From Spirochaetia bacterium (lineage in GTDB: Bacteria; Spirochaetota; Spirochaetia; Treponematales; Breznakiellaceae): 12,889 nt of DNA. A model generated the notes under the pieces. That model worked only from the letters and a program-made list of their open reading frames with translations. It was not told where the DNA came from and did no database searches. Position numbers and translations under genes: made by a program. This document shows positions 6,620 through 12,889 of the stretch, in pieces (position 1 is the first letter of the stretch; each line of letters starts with the position of its first letter). The stretch spans positions 1-12,889 of the forward strand of contig BNUW01000067.1 in NCBI GenBank assembly GCA_025997655.1, given 5' to 3'.

Positions 6620-8185
6620 ATGGCAGACAAGCAAAAAACAGGAGAGTTAAAAAAAGCGGTACGCTGGGAAGTGTTTATTCCTGCGTACATCGTAATCGGC
6701 GGGGCGGCGATTCTTGGCATTGTAAACAAGGACGCCCTTACCCAGGGTTCCAACAAATTCTTTTTCTGGTCCCTGGATACCTTCGGCTGGCTTTTCCAGA
6801 TAGCCGTAATGGCGTGCCTTGGTCTGGTGGCAATTGTCACCTTTTCAAAGCTCGGCAGCATGCGGATCGGCGGCAAGGACGCCAAGCCGAAGTACGGCTT
6901 CTGGACCTGGTTCGCCATGACCCTGACCGGCGGCGTCGCCACCGGTATCGTTACCTGGGGGGTGAACGAACCGCTTATCTACTTCGGCAATGTCTGGGGC
7001 GAACTCGACAAGCTGGGTATACCGGCCAACACCCCGGAAGCGGCGGTGTTTGCCATGGGCCGCAGTTTTTATAACTGGACCTTTATTCCCTACGCGATCT
7101 ACGCCATGTGCGGACTCCTGGTTGCGTACATTTACTACCACAAAAAGGAAAGCCTCACCGTCACCTCTACCCTAAAGCCCCTCTTCGGCGCCCGGGTACA
7201 GGCAAAAGGTTTTTCTGCGGTCATCGATACCCTGTCCATGCTGGCCCTGACTATCGGGCTTATCACGGGGGTCACCATGTGCATCACCCTGGTAATGTCC
7301 GGGCTTAAGGGGGGATACGGTATACAGGAAAGCATGCCCCTCTTTATCTTCCTCGGCGTATCAATAATGCTGATATTCACCTTTTCCTCCTACATCGGTA
7401 TGGACAAGGGCCTCAAAACCCTGGGCAGTATAAATGCGTGGTTTTACTATGCCATCCTGATCCTGCTGCTTATCACCGGGCCGACCCTGTACATTTTACG
7501 GATCGGAACCGCCGGTATGGCGGAATGGCTGCATAATTTTTTCCGGTGGGGGCTTGACCCAATAGACATTGGCGGTGAGGCGCTCACCCGATCCTGGACC
7601 CTCTTTGACTGGGCTTTCTGGGTAGGATACGCTCCGGTAACCGGCATCTTCATGGCCATGCTCTCCTACGGCAGAACAATTCGGGAATACATGATTGTCA
7701 ACTGGATACTGCCATCGGTTTTCGGCATTGTCTGGTTTGCCATCTGGGGCGGCAGCGCCCTGAACATGCAGATCACCGGCCAGGCGGACCTGGTTGGGGC
7801 TATTAACTCAGGCGGCGCCATCATGGCCCTCTGGGAATTCCTCAAACATCTGCCCTTCGGCATAGGGGTTGTGGTCATTCCCGTTAATATTTTGATCATC
7901 CTTATTTCGTTTATCACCGCAGCGGACGCGACCCTGACCAACATCGGTTCGATGAGCGTCCGGGATGTGCCCATCGGAACCGAACCGCCGGCCAAGATCA
8001 AGGCGGTCTGGGGTATCTCCGTAGGAATTGTGGCCATCATCATGGCGGCCTACGGCGGAGGTGTGCAGGGGGTTGACGGGGTAAAAGCCCTGGCGGCAGC
8101 GGCGGGATTTCTCGTGATTTTCATCTTTGTCCTGCAAATGGCGGCATTCGTTAAGTCCTTCTTTGTTGATAAGATTGTGGAGTAA
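6620..8185 (+). CDS. BCCT-family transporter for a betaine/quaternary-ammonium compound
   Basis: This 521-residue polytopic membrane protein of the betaine/carnitine/choline family has about 12 hydrophobic segments and short tails. The family signature in TM8 is clear: SWTLFDWAFWVGYAP (residues 325-339), followed by SYGRTIRE (349-356). The aromatic box that cages the trimethylammonium group in BetP (W373, W374, W377) reads F333, W334, Y337, so it stays fully aromatic. The TM3 motif GMGIG of glycine-betaine carriers reads GVATG (105-109) before WGVNEP, hinting at a different substrate or coupling ion. The ATG at 6620 follows GAGGAGG (6608-6614) with a 5-nt spacer. It lies between two MIO-less lyases, 2 bp before HAL2, so its substrate is likely theirs. 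I infer import of ergothioneine, hercynine or a related betaine; product or carnitine exchange is an alternative. Confidence 0.92.
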   Translation: MADKQKTGELKKAVRWEVFIPAYIVIGGAAILGIVNKDALTQGSNKFFFWSLDTFGWLFQIAVMACLGLVAIVTFSKLGSMRIGGKDAKPKYGFWTWFAMTLTGGVATGIVTWGVNEPLIYFGNVWGELDKLGIPANTPEAAVFAMGRSFYNWTFIPYAIYAMCGLLVAYIYYHKKESLTVTSTLKPLFGARVQAKGFSAVIDTLSMLALTIGLITGVTMCITLVMSGLKGGYGIQESMPLFIFLGVSIMLIFTFSSYIGMDKGLKTLGSINAWFYYAILILLLITGPTLYILRIGTAGMAEWLHNFFRWGLDPIDIGGEALTRSWTLFDWAFWVGYAPVTGIFMAMLSYGRTIREYMIVNWILPSVFGIVWFAIWGGSALNMQITGQADLVGAINSGGAIMALWEFLKHLPFGIGVVVIPVNILIILISFITAADATLTNIGSMSVRDVPIGTEPPAKIKAVWGISVGIVAIIMAAYGGGVQGVDGVKALAAAAGFLVIFIFVLQMAAFVKSFFVDKIVE

Positions 8186-8187
8186 CC

Positions 8188-9723
8188 ATGAATCAGTCCA
8201 GTACGCTTGACCATGTCACCCTCGGCGGTGTTCTCTCGGTGAATCAACTTGTGGCCGTTGCCCGTTTCCGCGCCCCCGTATCGTTTTCCGATGCGTACCG
8301 GGAACGGGTGAACAAAAGCCGGGCATTGGTTGAACAGTTTGTGCGGGAAAACCGTCTGGTCTACGGCGTTACCACCGGCGTTGGTGAGAATGTAAAGCGG
8401 GTAATCCCCGAAAGTGAAGCCGCCATATACCAGGAGAAGATGGTGATGACCCACTGTACCACGGTGGGAGAGCCATTGGACGAAGAAGGGGTACGGGCCG
8501 TCATGTTTATGATGCTCGCCAACCTCGGCACCGGGTATACCGGCGTGCGGCTTTCGGTACTGGAACTTTTGGCGGAGCTGCTGAACCGGGGCGTGTATCC
8601 CTGGGCCCCGGTTCACGGCTCCGTGGGATACCTGGGGGTGGAGGCCCATATTGCCCTGGTCCTCCTGGGAAAGGGCAAGGCGTTCATCAATGGGACCTTA
8701 AGCGACGGAGAAGCGGCCATGAAGGCTGCGGGGCTTGCGCCGATTCATCTGGGCTATAAAGAAGGGCTGTGCCTGATAAGCGGCGGGACCTCGGCCACCG
8801 CCCTGGCGGCCCTCTCGGTATACGGCATGGTAAACGCCCTTGCCGCGGCGGACGCGGTTTCCGCGCTGACCGTTGAGGCCCTGGGGGGCAACATGCAGGC
8901 CTTTGATGAGCGGGTAATGGCCGTAAAGAAACAGAAGGATCAATGGAAAACCGCGGAAAACCTGCGCCGTCTTTTGGCGGACAGCGGGATTCTGGAAAGC
9001 CTGGGGGGGCAGAATTTGCAGGACGCCCTGTCCCTCCGCTGTATTCCCCAGGCCCACGGCGCCGCGCGTAAAACTATTCTGGACGCGCGGACGGCGATTG
9101 AAAATGAAATAAACTCCTGCGATGACAATCCGGTGATCCATCCCTCGGGTGAAGCCCTGAGCGCCTGCAATGCCGATGCGGGTTTTGTCGGCATTGCCTC
9201 GGATTCCCTGTGCATTGCGGCCTGTTATCTGGCAAAAATCGCCGAACGCCGCACCGACCGCATGGTCAACGAACTGGTCAGCGGACTCCCCGCCTTTCTG
9301 TCCCCCAAGCCCGACAGCAACTGCGGCTACATGATCCTGCAATATTCCTCTGCGGGAATCCTGGGGGAGATGCGGGTACTGGCCCACCCCGCCTCAATAG
9401 ACGCGATACCCACTTGCGCCTTGCAGGAAGATTACGTCAGTATGGGATATAACGCAGCCCTTAAGGCCCGTGAAACGGCGGGGCTTCTGGAATATGTAAT
9501 CGGCAACGAACTGCTTGCCGCCGTCCAGGCCCTGGAATTGAAGGCCGGCGGAAAACTTTCCCCTTCCCGGTTCGCAGAGCAGATGGTAAAGGCTGTCCGG
9601 GAAAAAGCGCCCTTTATGGCGGAGGATCATTATATTTCAGCGGATATGGAATGGACCCGGGAACTGGTATACTCAGGCCGGGTACGGCGGATAGCGGAAG
9701 AACTAATTGGAACTATGGAGTAA
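8188..9723 (+). CDS. HAL2: second MIO-less histidine ammonia-lyase-fold protein, candidate histidine-betaine lyase
   Basis: This 511-residue member of the HAL/PAL superfamily is closer to canonical HutH than HAL1. It keeps LQDALSLRCIPQAHGAA (277-293), NSCDDNP (309-315) and PASIDAIPT with QEDYVSMG (401-420). The MIO loop reads GSVGYLGVEAH (144-154) where HutH has GSVGASGDLAPLAH, so Ala-Ser-Gly is missing and the loop is three residues shorter. P. putida Tyr280 is Leu281 here, and the NGT motif around Asn195 reads SGGT (198-201). Tyr59, His89, Arg284 and Glu414 are retained. It probably binds a histidine-like molecule but should not deaminate histidine by the MIO route. It starts 2 bp after the transporter stop, with GGAG overlapping that gene's end, and is followed 10 bp later by hutI. 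Ergothionase or hercynine lyase are the best candidates; annotation as hutH would mislead. Confidence 0.88.
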   Translation: MNQSSTLDHVTLGGVLSVNQLVAVARFRAPVSFSDAYRERVNKSRALVEQFVRENRLVYGVTTGVGENVKRVIPESEAAIYQEKMVMTHCTTVGEPLDEEGVRAVMFMMLANLGTGYTGVRLSVLELLAELLNRGVYPWAPVHGSVGYLGVEAHIALVLLGKGKAFINGTLSDGEAAMKAAGLAPIHLGYKEGLCLISGGTSATALAALSVYGMVNALAAADAVSALTVEALGGNMQAFDERVMAVKKQKDQWKTAENLRRLLADSGILESLGGQNLQDALSLRCIPQAHGAARKTILDARTAIENEINSCDDNPVIHPSGEALSACNADAGFVGIASDSLCIAACYLAKIAERRTDRMVNELVSGLPAFLSPKPDSNCGYMILQYSSAGILGEMRVLAHPASIDAIPTCALQEDYVSMGYNAALKARETAGLLEYVIGNELLAAVQALELKAGGKLSPSRFAEQMVKAVREKAPFMAEDHYISADMEWTRELVYSGRVRRIAEELIGTME

Positions 9724-9733
9724 AGAGGCACAC

Positions 9734-11008
9734 ATGAACACTACATCTAACGCATCATCCCTGTTGTTATACCACGCATCCCAGTTGGTAACGCCCCTTG
9801 GAAATTCCTTAAAACACGGTAAGGACATGGGCAAGCTGGAAATTATAAGCGATGCCGCCGTGTATATCGAAGGGGATACCATAAAAGAAACCGGCCCCAC
9901 AGGGATGCTGCTGAAAAAGCACTCCCTTGACACATCCGGGATGGAAAGCATTGACCTCAGCGGAAAGGCTATCATCCCCGGTTTTGTGGATTCCCATACC
10001 CACTTTATCTTTGGCGGTTACCGGCCGGAAGAATTTATCATGCGCCTTTCCGGCGCGCAATACCTGGACATCATGAAAATGGGCGGAGGTATACAGAGCT
10101 CGGTGGACGCCACCAGAAAAACCCCCGCAGAAACCCTGTTCAAGGACGGCTTTACGCGACTTAACGACATGCTCTCCATGGGGGTTACCACCGTGGAAGG
10201 TAAGAGCGGCTACGGACTTGACAAGGACTGTGAGCTGAAACAGCTTGAGGTGTTAAACCGCTTAAACAAAGAACATCCGGTGGATGTGGAGACAACCTAC
10301 ATGGGCGCCCACGCCATCCCCCGGGACTACCCCGGCGGGAGCAGCGCCTATATTGATTTTATGTTGAAGGACGTGCTGCCCCTGGTCCGGGAAAAAAAGC
10401 TGGCCCGCTTTGCGGACATCTTCTGCGAGGAAGGGGTCTTCACCACCGAAGAGTCAGCAAAATATCTGCGCGCATGTAAAGACATGGGGTTTGGTACGAA
10501 GATCCACGCGGATGAAATTATCCCCCTGGGCGGCGGGGAACTGGCGGCGGAACTGGGCTGTGTCAGTGCGGACCACCTGCTTGCCGTATCCGACAAGGGC
10601 ATCGGTATGCTTGCGGACAGCGATACTGCGGCAACCCTGCTGCCCTGCACCGCTTTCTGCCTCCACAAGCCCTACGCGCCGGCCCGGAAGATGATAGACG
10701 CAGGCTGCGCCGTGGCCCTGGCAAGCGACTATAACCCCGGAAGCTGCTTTACCAATTCCATTCCCCTCATTTTTTCCCTGGGGGTTATCCATATGGGGAT
10801 GACCATAGAAGAGGCCCTCTGCTCCCTGACCCTTAACGGCGCCGGGGCCTTAAAAAAGGCCGGCGCCATTGGCAGTATAGAACCGGGCAAGAAGGCGGAT
10901 ATAGCGGTGCTGGCCTATCCGGACTACCGTTTCCTGGTGTATCATTCGGCAAAGAATATCGTTACCATGGTCATTAAGAACGGGAAGGTTTGTTATCCTA
11001 TCGGATGA
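9734..11008 (+). CDS. hutI: Imidazolonepropionase (HutI)
   Basis: HutI opens the ring of 4-imidazolone-5-propionate to N-formimino-L-glutamate, the third step of histidine degradation. It is a cytoplasmic metal-dependent amidohydrolase. This 424-residue protein has the amidohydrolase metal motif DSHTH (H88, H90) and the KSGYGL segment (157-162). TYMGAHAIP (188-196), H258 in KIHADE, H281 in ADHL and D332 in ASDYNPG complete the expected metal and substrate site. Length fits the family (about 405-425). An in-frame ATG at 9707 lies inside HAL2; the ATG at 9734 is preferred because AGAGG (9724-9728) lies 5 nt upstream and overlap is avoided. It is the last gene of the operon; its end overlaps the convergent hisS by 11 bp. 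A thio-imidazolone substrate is conceivable in this context but nothing in the motifs shows it. Confidence 0.95.
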   Translation: MNTTSNASSLLLYHASQLVTPLGNSLKHGKDMGKLEIISDAAVYIEGDTIKETGPTGMLLKKHSLDTSGMESIDLSGKAIIPGFVDSHTHFIFGGYRPEEFIMRLSGAQYLDIMKMGGGIQSSVDATRKTPAETLFKDGFTRLNDMLSMGVTTVEGKSGYGLDKDCELKQLEVLNRLNKEHPVDVETTYMGAHAIPRDYPGGSSAYIDFMLKDVLPLVREKKLARFADIFCEEGVFTTEESAKYLRACKDMGFGTKIHADEIIPLGGGELAAELGCVSADHLLAVSDKGIGMLADSDTAATLLPCTAFCLHKPYAPARKMIDAGCAVALASDYNPGSCFTNSIPLIFSLGVIHMGMTIEEALCSLTLNGAGALKKAGAIGSIEPGKKADIAVLAYPDYRFLVYHSAKNIVTMVIKNGKVCYPIG

Positions 11009-12413
11009 CATTGCTGGTTCGCATACACGCCGCGAGGTCATCAATGGCCACGGTTTTCTTTACCAGCTTTTTGTCCTGCACAAATCGTAGCATCATCAAA
11101 CCGCTTTCTTCCTCTTCGGAACCAATCAAGACGGCAAAGGGCGCATCTTTTTTGCCCACATATTGCAGTTTTTCCTTAACCGGTGTATCTTCGAGCAAAA
11201 CATCGACATTAAAACCTTCAATCCGTAATTTGTTTGAAACACACAAAGCGGTCGGTATATTATTATTTTCAAAGGGAACAATAATAACATCGGCGATTGT
11301 TTTTCTTGAACAGGGTATTAATCCGGCCTCGCGCAGTTGATAAAAAAGCCTGGTAAGCCCTATGGATATGCCAACACCGGGTAATTTTTCGTCCGTATAG
11401 GATTCCGCCAGGTTGTCGTACCGGCCGCCGGAACATACGGAGCCCAAATTCTCACGATCATCAAGTATCGTTTCATACACCGTACCGGTGTAATAGTCCA
11501 AACCCCGTGCCACCGACAGGTCAATAACATAATATGAATCTTCAACACCCATATCGTGCATAAGGGATGTTACGGTCTCAAGCTCATTAATTCCGTCCAT
11601 GAACAGACTATTAGTAATTCCAAGCGCTTTAAGCTGATTCAAAATGTCGTTTACACTGCCTTTAATGTGTATAAAATCAAGTAGCGTGCCGATTTGGGCT
11701 TCCGATAATCCGAGATCGCGTAACGAGTTGTTGAATTCATCGGCAGAGATTTTTTCAATTTTATCAATTATCCGTAAAACTTCTTTGGTCTTTGATTTGA
11801 CATCCAGATGATCCAGGAGTCCGCTCAGCGCTTTTCTATTATTGAGGCGTATCGTAAACTTGCCGAAGTCCAATTTCTTGAACAGAAAGTAAATGACACT
11901 GGGAATCTCCGCGTCATAGGCGACGCTTAATTCATTATGCCCAATGACATCTATATCGCATTGATAAAATTCACGGAACCGCCCCTTTTGCGCTTTTTCC
12001 CCGCGATACACCTTTGCACTATGGCAGCGGCGAAAGGGAAACGTAAGATCGTTAAAATGCTCCGCTGAATAACGCGCCAGGGGAACCGTCAAATCAAAAC
12101 GAAGTCCCTGTTCAACACCGCTATACTCAAACCGATAGGCTTGTTTGGCTGTTTCTCCGGCAGCCGCATCCTCCTCTACGGCTTCCGGCGCCGGTGTTTC
12201 GCCCGGCGCCCCGGCGGCAGCTGTTTTTTTGCTTGCCTTCTTGGCATCCAAAACGGCCACCCGTTCAATAGCAGGAGTATCAAGAGCAGTAAACCCAAAT
12301 TGTTTAAAGACCGCCTCAATTACGGTCTTTATCCGGTCAAATTCGATCTGCTCTTCGGGAAGCAGTTCCATAAAACCAGGCAGAACCCGTGTATTAGGTT
12401 TTTCAATACTCAT
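10998..12413 (-). CDS. hisS: Histidyl-tRNA synthetase
   Basis: This class II synthetase charges tRNA-His with histidine. The 471-residue protein has motif 2 as FREFYQCDIDVIG (146-158), the histidine-binding HisA motif RGLDYYTG (303-310) and motif 3 GVGISIGLTRLF (346-357). A C-terminal anticodon-binding domain (about 370-460) follows. The motif 2 loop reads YRGEKAQKGRFRE, keeping the KGR of the E. coli loop but not its RPQ. Residues 58-90 (about 12144-12242) form an Ala/Lys/Glu/Pro-rich, probably disordered insert between motif 1 and the QAYRFEY strand. The ATG at 12411-12413 follows AAAGGAG (12420-12426) with a 6-nt spacer. It lies just downstream of tRNA-His on the same strand and converges on hutI. 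Base composition is much more AT-rich than the catabolic genes. Confidence 0.97.
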   Translation of the reverse strand: MSIEKPNTRVLPGFMELLPEEQIEFDRIKTVIEAVFKQFGFTALDTPAIERVAVLDAKKASKKTAAAGAPGETPAPEAVEEDAAAGETAKQAYRFEYSGVEQGLRFDLTVPLARYSAEHFNDLTFPFRRCHSAKVYRGEKAQKGRFREFYQCDIDVIGHNELSVAYDAEIPSVIYFLFKKLDFGKFTIRLNNRKALSGLLDHLDVKSKTKEVLRIIDKIEKISADEFNNSLRDLGLSEAQIGTLLDFIHIKGSVNDILNQLKALGITNSLFMDGINELETVTSLMHDMGVEDSYYVIDLSVARGLDYYTGTVYETILDDRENLGSVCSGGRYDNLAESYTDEKLPGVGISIGLTRLFYQLREAGLIPCSRKTIADVIIVPFENNNIPTALCVSNKLRIEGFNVDVLLEDTPVKEKLQYVGKKDAPFAVLIGSEEEESGLMMLRFVQDKKLVKKTVAIDDLAACMRTSNVIR

Positions 12414-12427
12414 AAGCTGCTCCTTTC

Positions 12428-12459
12428 AAAAAAAAGAAGGATAGCAAAATCCTTCTTTT
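12428..12459 (-). terminator. Terminator-like hairpin between tRNA-His and hisS
   Basis: An 11-bp perfect inverted repeat (12432-12442 with 12449-12459, 6-nt loop) is followed on the minus strand by a run of eight T residues (partly within the stem). It lies 2 nt past tRNA position 73 and immediately before the hisS ribosome binding site. With no room for a promoter between it and hisS, hisS probably depends on read-through, so the hairpin may set the tRNA:hisS ratio. Confidence 0.8.
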
Positions 12460-12461
12460 AG

Positions 12462-12534
12462 GGGGGTCGATGGGACTCGAACCCACGGCAATCAGATCCA
12501 CAATCTGACGTTCTAGCCACTGAACTACGACCCC
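12462..12534 (-). tRNA. tRNA-His (anticodon GTG)
   Basis: The 73-nt cloverleaf folds cleanly. The acceptor stem is GGGGTCG with CGACCCC; the D-arm is GTTC/GAAC with an 8-nt loop. The anticodon arm is TCAGA/TCTGA with loop TTGTGGA (anticodon GTG), followed by a 5-nt variable loop and a T-arm GTGGG/CCCAT with loop TTCGAGT. The discriminator is C73, the His identity base. Encoded position -1 is C rather than the usual G, and 3' CCA is not encoded (CT follows C73). Confidence 0.97.
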
Positions 12535-12553
12535 GTGGTACTTATCGATTCTT

Positions 12554-12582
12554 ATGATAGTACCTGAATACAAATTTGTCAA
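12554..12582 (-). promoter_or_regulatory. Sigma70-type promoter for tRNA-His and hisS
   Basis: On the minus strand, TTGACA (12577-12582) and TATCAT (12554-12559) are separated by exactly 17 bp. The start point should fall near 12547, giving a leader of about 12 nt before the tRNA at 12534. The -35 is perfect consensus and the -10 has one mismatch. Confidence 0.85.
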
Positions 12583-12613
12583 TACGGCACCACGGATAAA
12601 ACGTCAGGGTGTT

Positions 12614-12766
12614 TCAGAGTAAAAGTTCGTGTATTTCGTATTTTTCTTGAATAATCGAGCTAAATTTGAAATTCCTACCTGCCCTACGGTTATGAAGTCC
12701 CCCGTGGTTCGTTGTCCTAACTGTGCCGTCCGTCTGCTTAAACCAGCGATTCGGTTGCCTTTCCAT
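12614..12766 (-). CDS. Possible 50-residue hypothetical ORF
   Basis: This ORF would start at ATG (12764-12766), 3 nt after the stop of the upstream minus-strand ORF, and end at TGA 12614-12616. It would encode a basic peptide beginning MERQPNRWFKQ and ending YEIHELLL. There is no convincing Shine-Dalgarno sequence, so any translation would rely on coupling. A longer TTG-initiated frame (12604-12813, 69 codons) overlaps it out of phase and looks no better. I do not recognise either product; this may simply be non-coding DNA. Confidence 0.22.
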   Translation of the reverse strand: MERQPNRWFKQTDGTVRTTNHGGLHNRRAGRNFKFSSIIQEKYEIHELLL

Positions 12767-12769
12767 GGG

Positions 12770-12889
12770 TCATTTTGACACGCTTTTAAGGGCTTGTTCC
12801 AATGTTTCGCCAAAAGCCTGCTTTATTTCCTTTAGAATGTCCTGTCTGAACCGTTCCATTTCGCTTTGAGGGGAAGCGGGAACCGAAAA
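12770..12889 (-). CDS. C-terminal fragment of an unidentified minus-strand ORF, cut by window end
   Basis: The frame is open from the window end to TGA at 12770-12772, giving 39 residues that include MERFRQDILKEIKQ and end ETLEQALKSVSK. The sequence is amphipathic and helix-prone, with the residue bias of real protein rather than shadow ORF. It could be the end of a larger gene or a short protein starting at the internal ATG (12857-12859). I do not recognise the family. Confidence 0.4.
   Translation of the reverse strand, partial: FSVPASPQSEMERFRQDILKEIKQAFGETLEQALKSVSK

Noticed and set aside
9707-9736. Upstream ATG for hutI inside the end of HAL2
   Set aside because: It would overlap HAL2 and add nine non-conserved residues; the ATG at 9734 has a well-placed AGAGG.
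11013-11072. Possible terminator for the catabolic operon: GCTGGT (11013-11018) and ACCAGC (11062-11067) followed by five T residues
   Set aside because: The loop would be about 43 nt with little inner pairing, and the sequence lies in hisS coding DNA, so it is not convincing.
12462-12534. tRNA-His as an integration site for a mobile element
   Set aside because: Its 3' end leads straight into a terminator and hisS, with no integrase and no repeated tRNA 3' end in the window.
12604-12813. 69-codon minus-strand ORF
   Set aside because: It needs a TTG start with no clear ribosome binding site and overlaps other frames; the translation resembles no known protein.

Overview
The window is about 12.9 kb of bacterial chromosome carrying a histidine/imidazole catabolic region (positions 1-11008, + strand) that meets a histidine translation pair, hisS and tRNA-His (10998-12534, - strand), head-on. 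A short gene-poor tail fills 12535-12889. The long-type urocanase, an anaerobe-style gene set and the HisRS type suggest a Treponema-like spirochaete, possibly gut-associated. That is a guess from family resemblance, not a measured placement. The catabolic genes look GC-rich (about 60% in a line I sampled) and hisS much lower (about 40% in a sampled line).

Layout: (1) the C-terminal part of urocanate hydratase (hutU), followed by a clear intrinsic terminator at 1303-1333. (2) A near-consensus sigma70 promoter (TTGACA, 17 bp, TACAAT) at 1433-1461 that should drive one long operon. The operon encodes a three-subunit molybdenum hydroxylase of the xanthine dehydrogenase family (2Fe-2S, FAD and Mo subunits joined by ATGA overlaps), a first HAL-superfamily lyase (HAL1), a BCCT betaine-type transporter, a second HAL-superfamily lyase (HAL2) and imidazolonepropionase (hutI). 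(3) On the other strand a near-consensus promoter, tRNA-His(GUG), an 11-bp terminator-like hairpin and hisS. (4) The tail holds the 3' end of an unidentified minus-strand ORF and one possible tiny ORF.

The main observation is that both HAL homologues lack the Ala-Ser-Gly triad that forms the MIO electrophile of true ammonia-lyases. They also lack the equivalent of the catalytic Tyr280 of P. putida HAL. They keep the residues that hold a histidine-like substrate: the active-site Tyr, His, carboxylate Arg and imidazole-binding Glu. A known MIO-independent member of this fold is ergothionase, characterised from Treponema denticola, which eliminates trimethylamine from the betaine ergothioneine. 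A BCCT transporter, a family that carries quaternary-ammonium compounds, sits between the two lyases. I therefore propose a locus for uptake and degradation of histidine betaines (ergothioneine and/or hercynine). Substrate would enter through BCCT, lose trimethylamine through HAL1/HAL2 to give thiourocanate or urocanate, and pass to HutU and HutI. The molybdenum hydroxylase would oxidise an imidazole, imidazolone or thio-imidazolone intermediate. The Mo subunit differs from xanthine oxidase at two purine-contacting positions, which supports a non-purine substrate. No canonical HutH, HutF or HutG is visible in the window.
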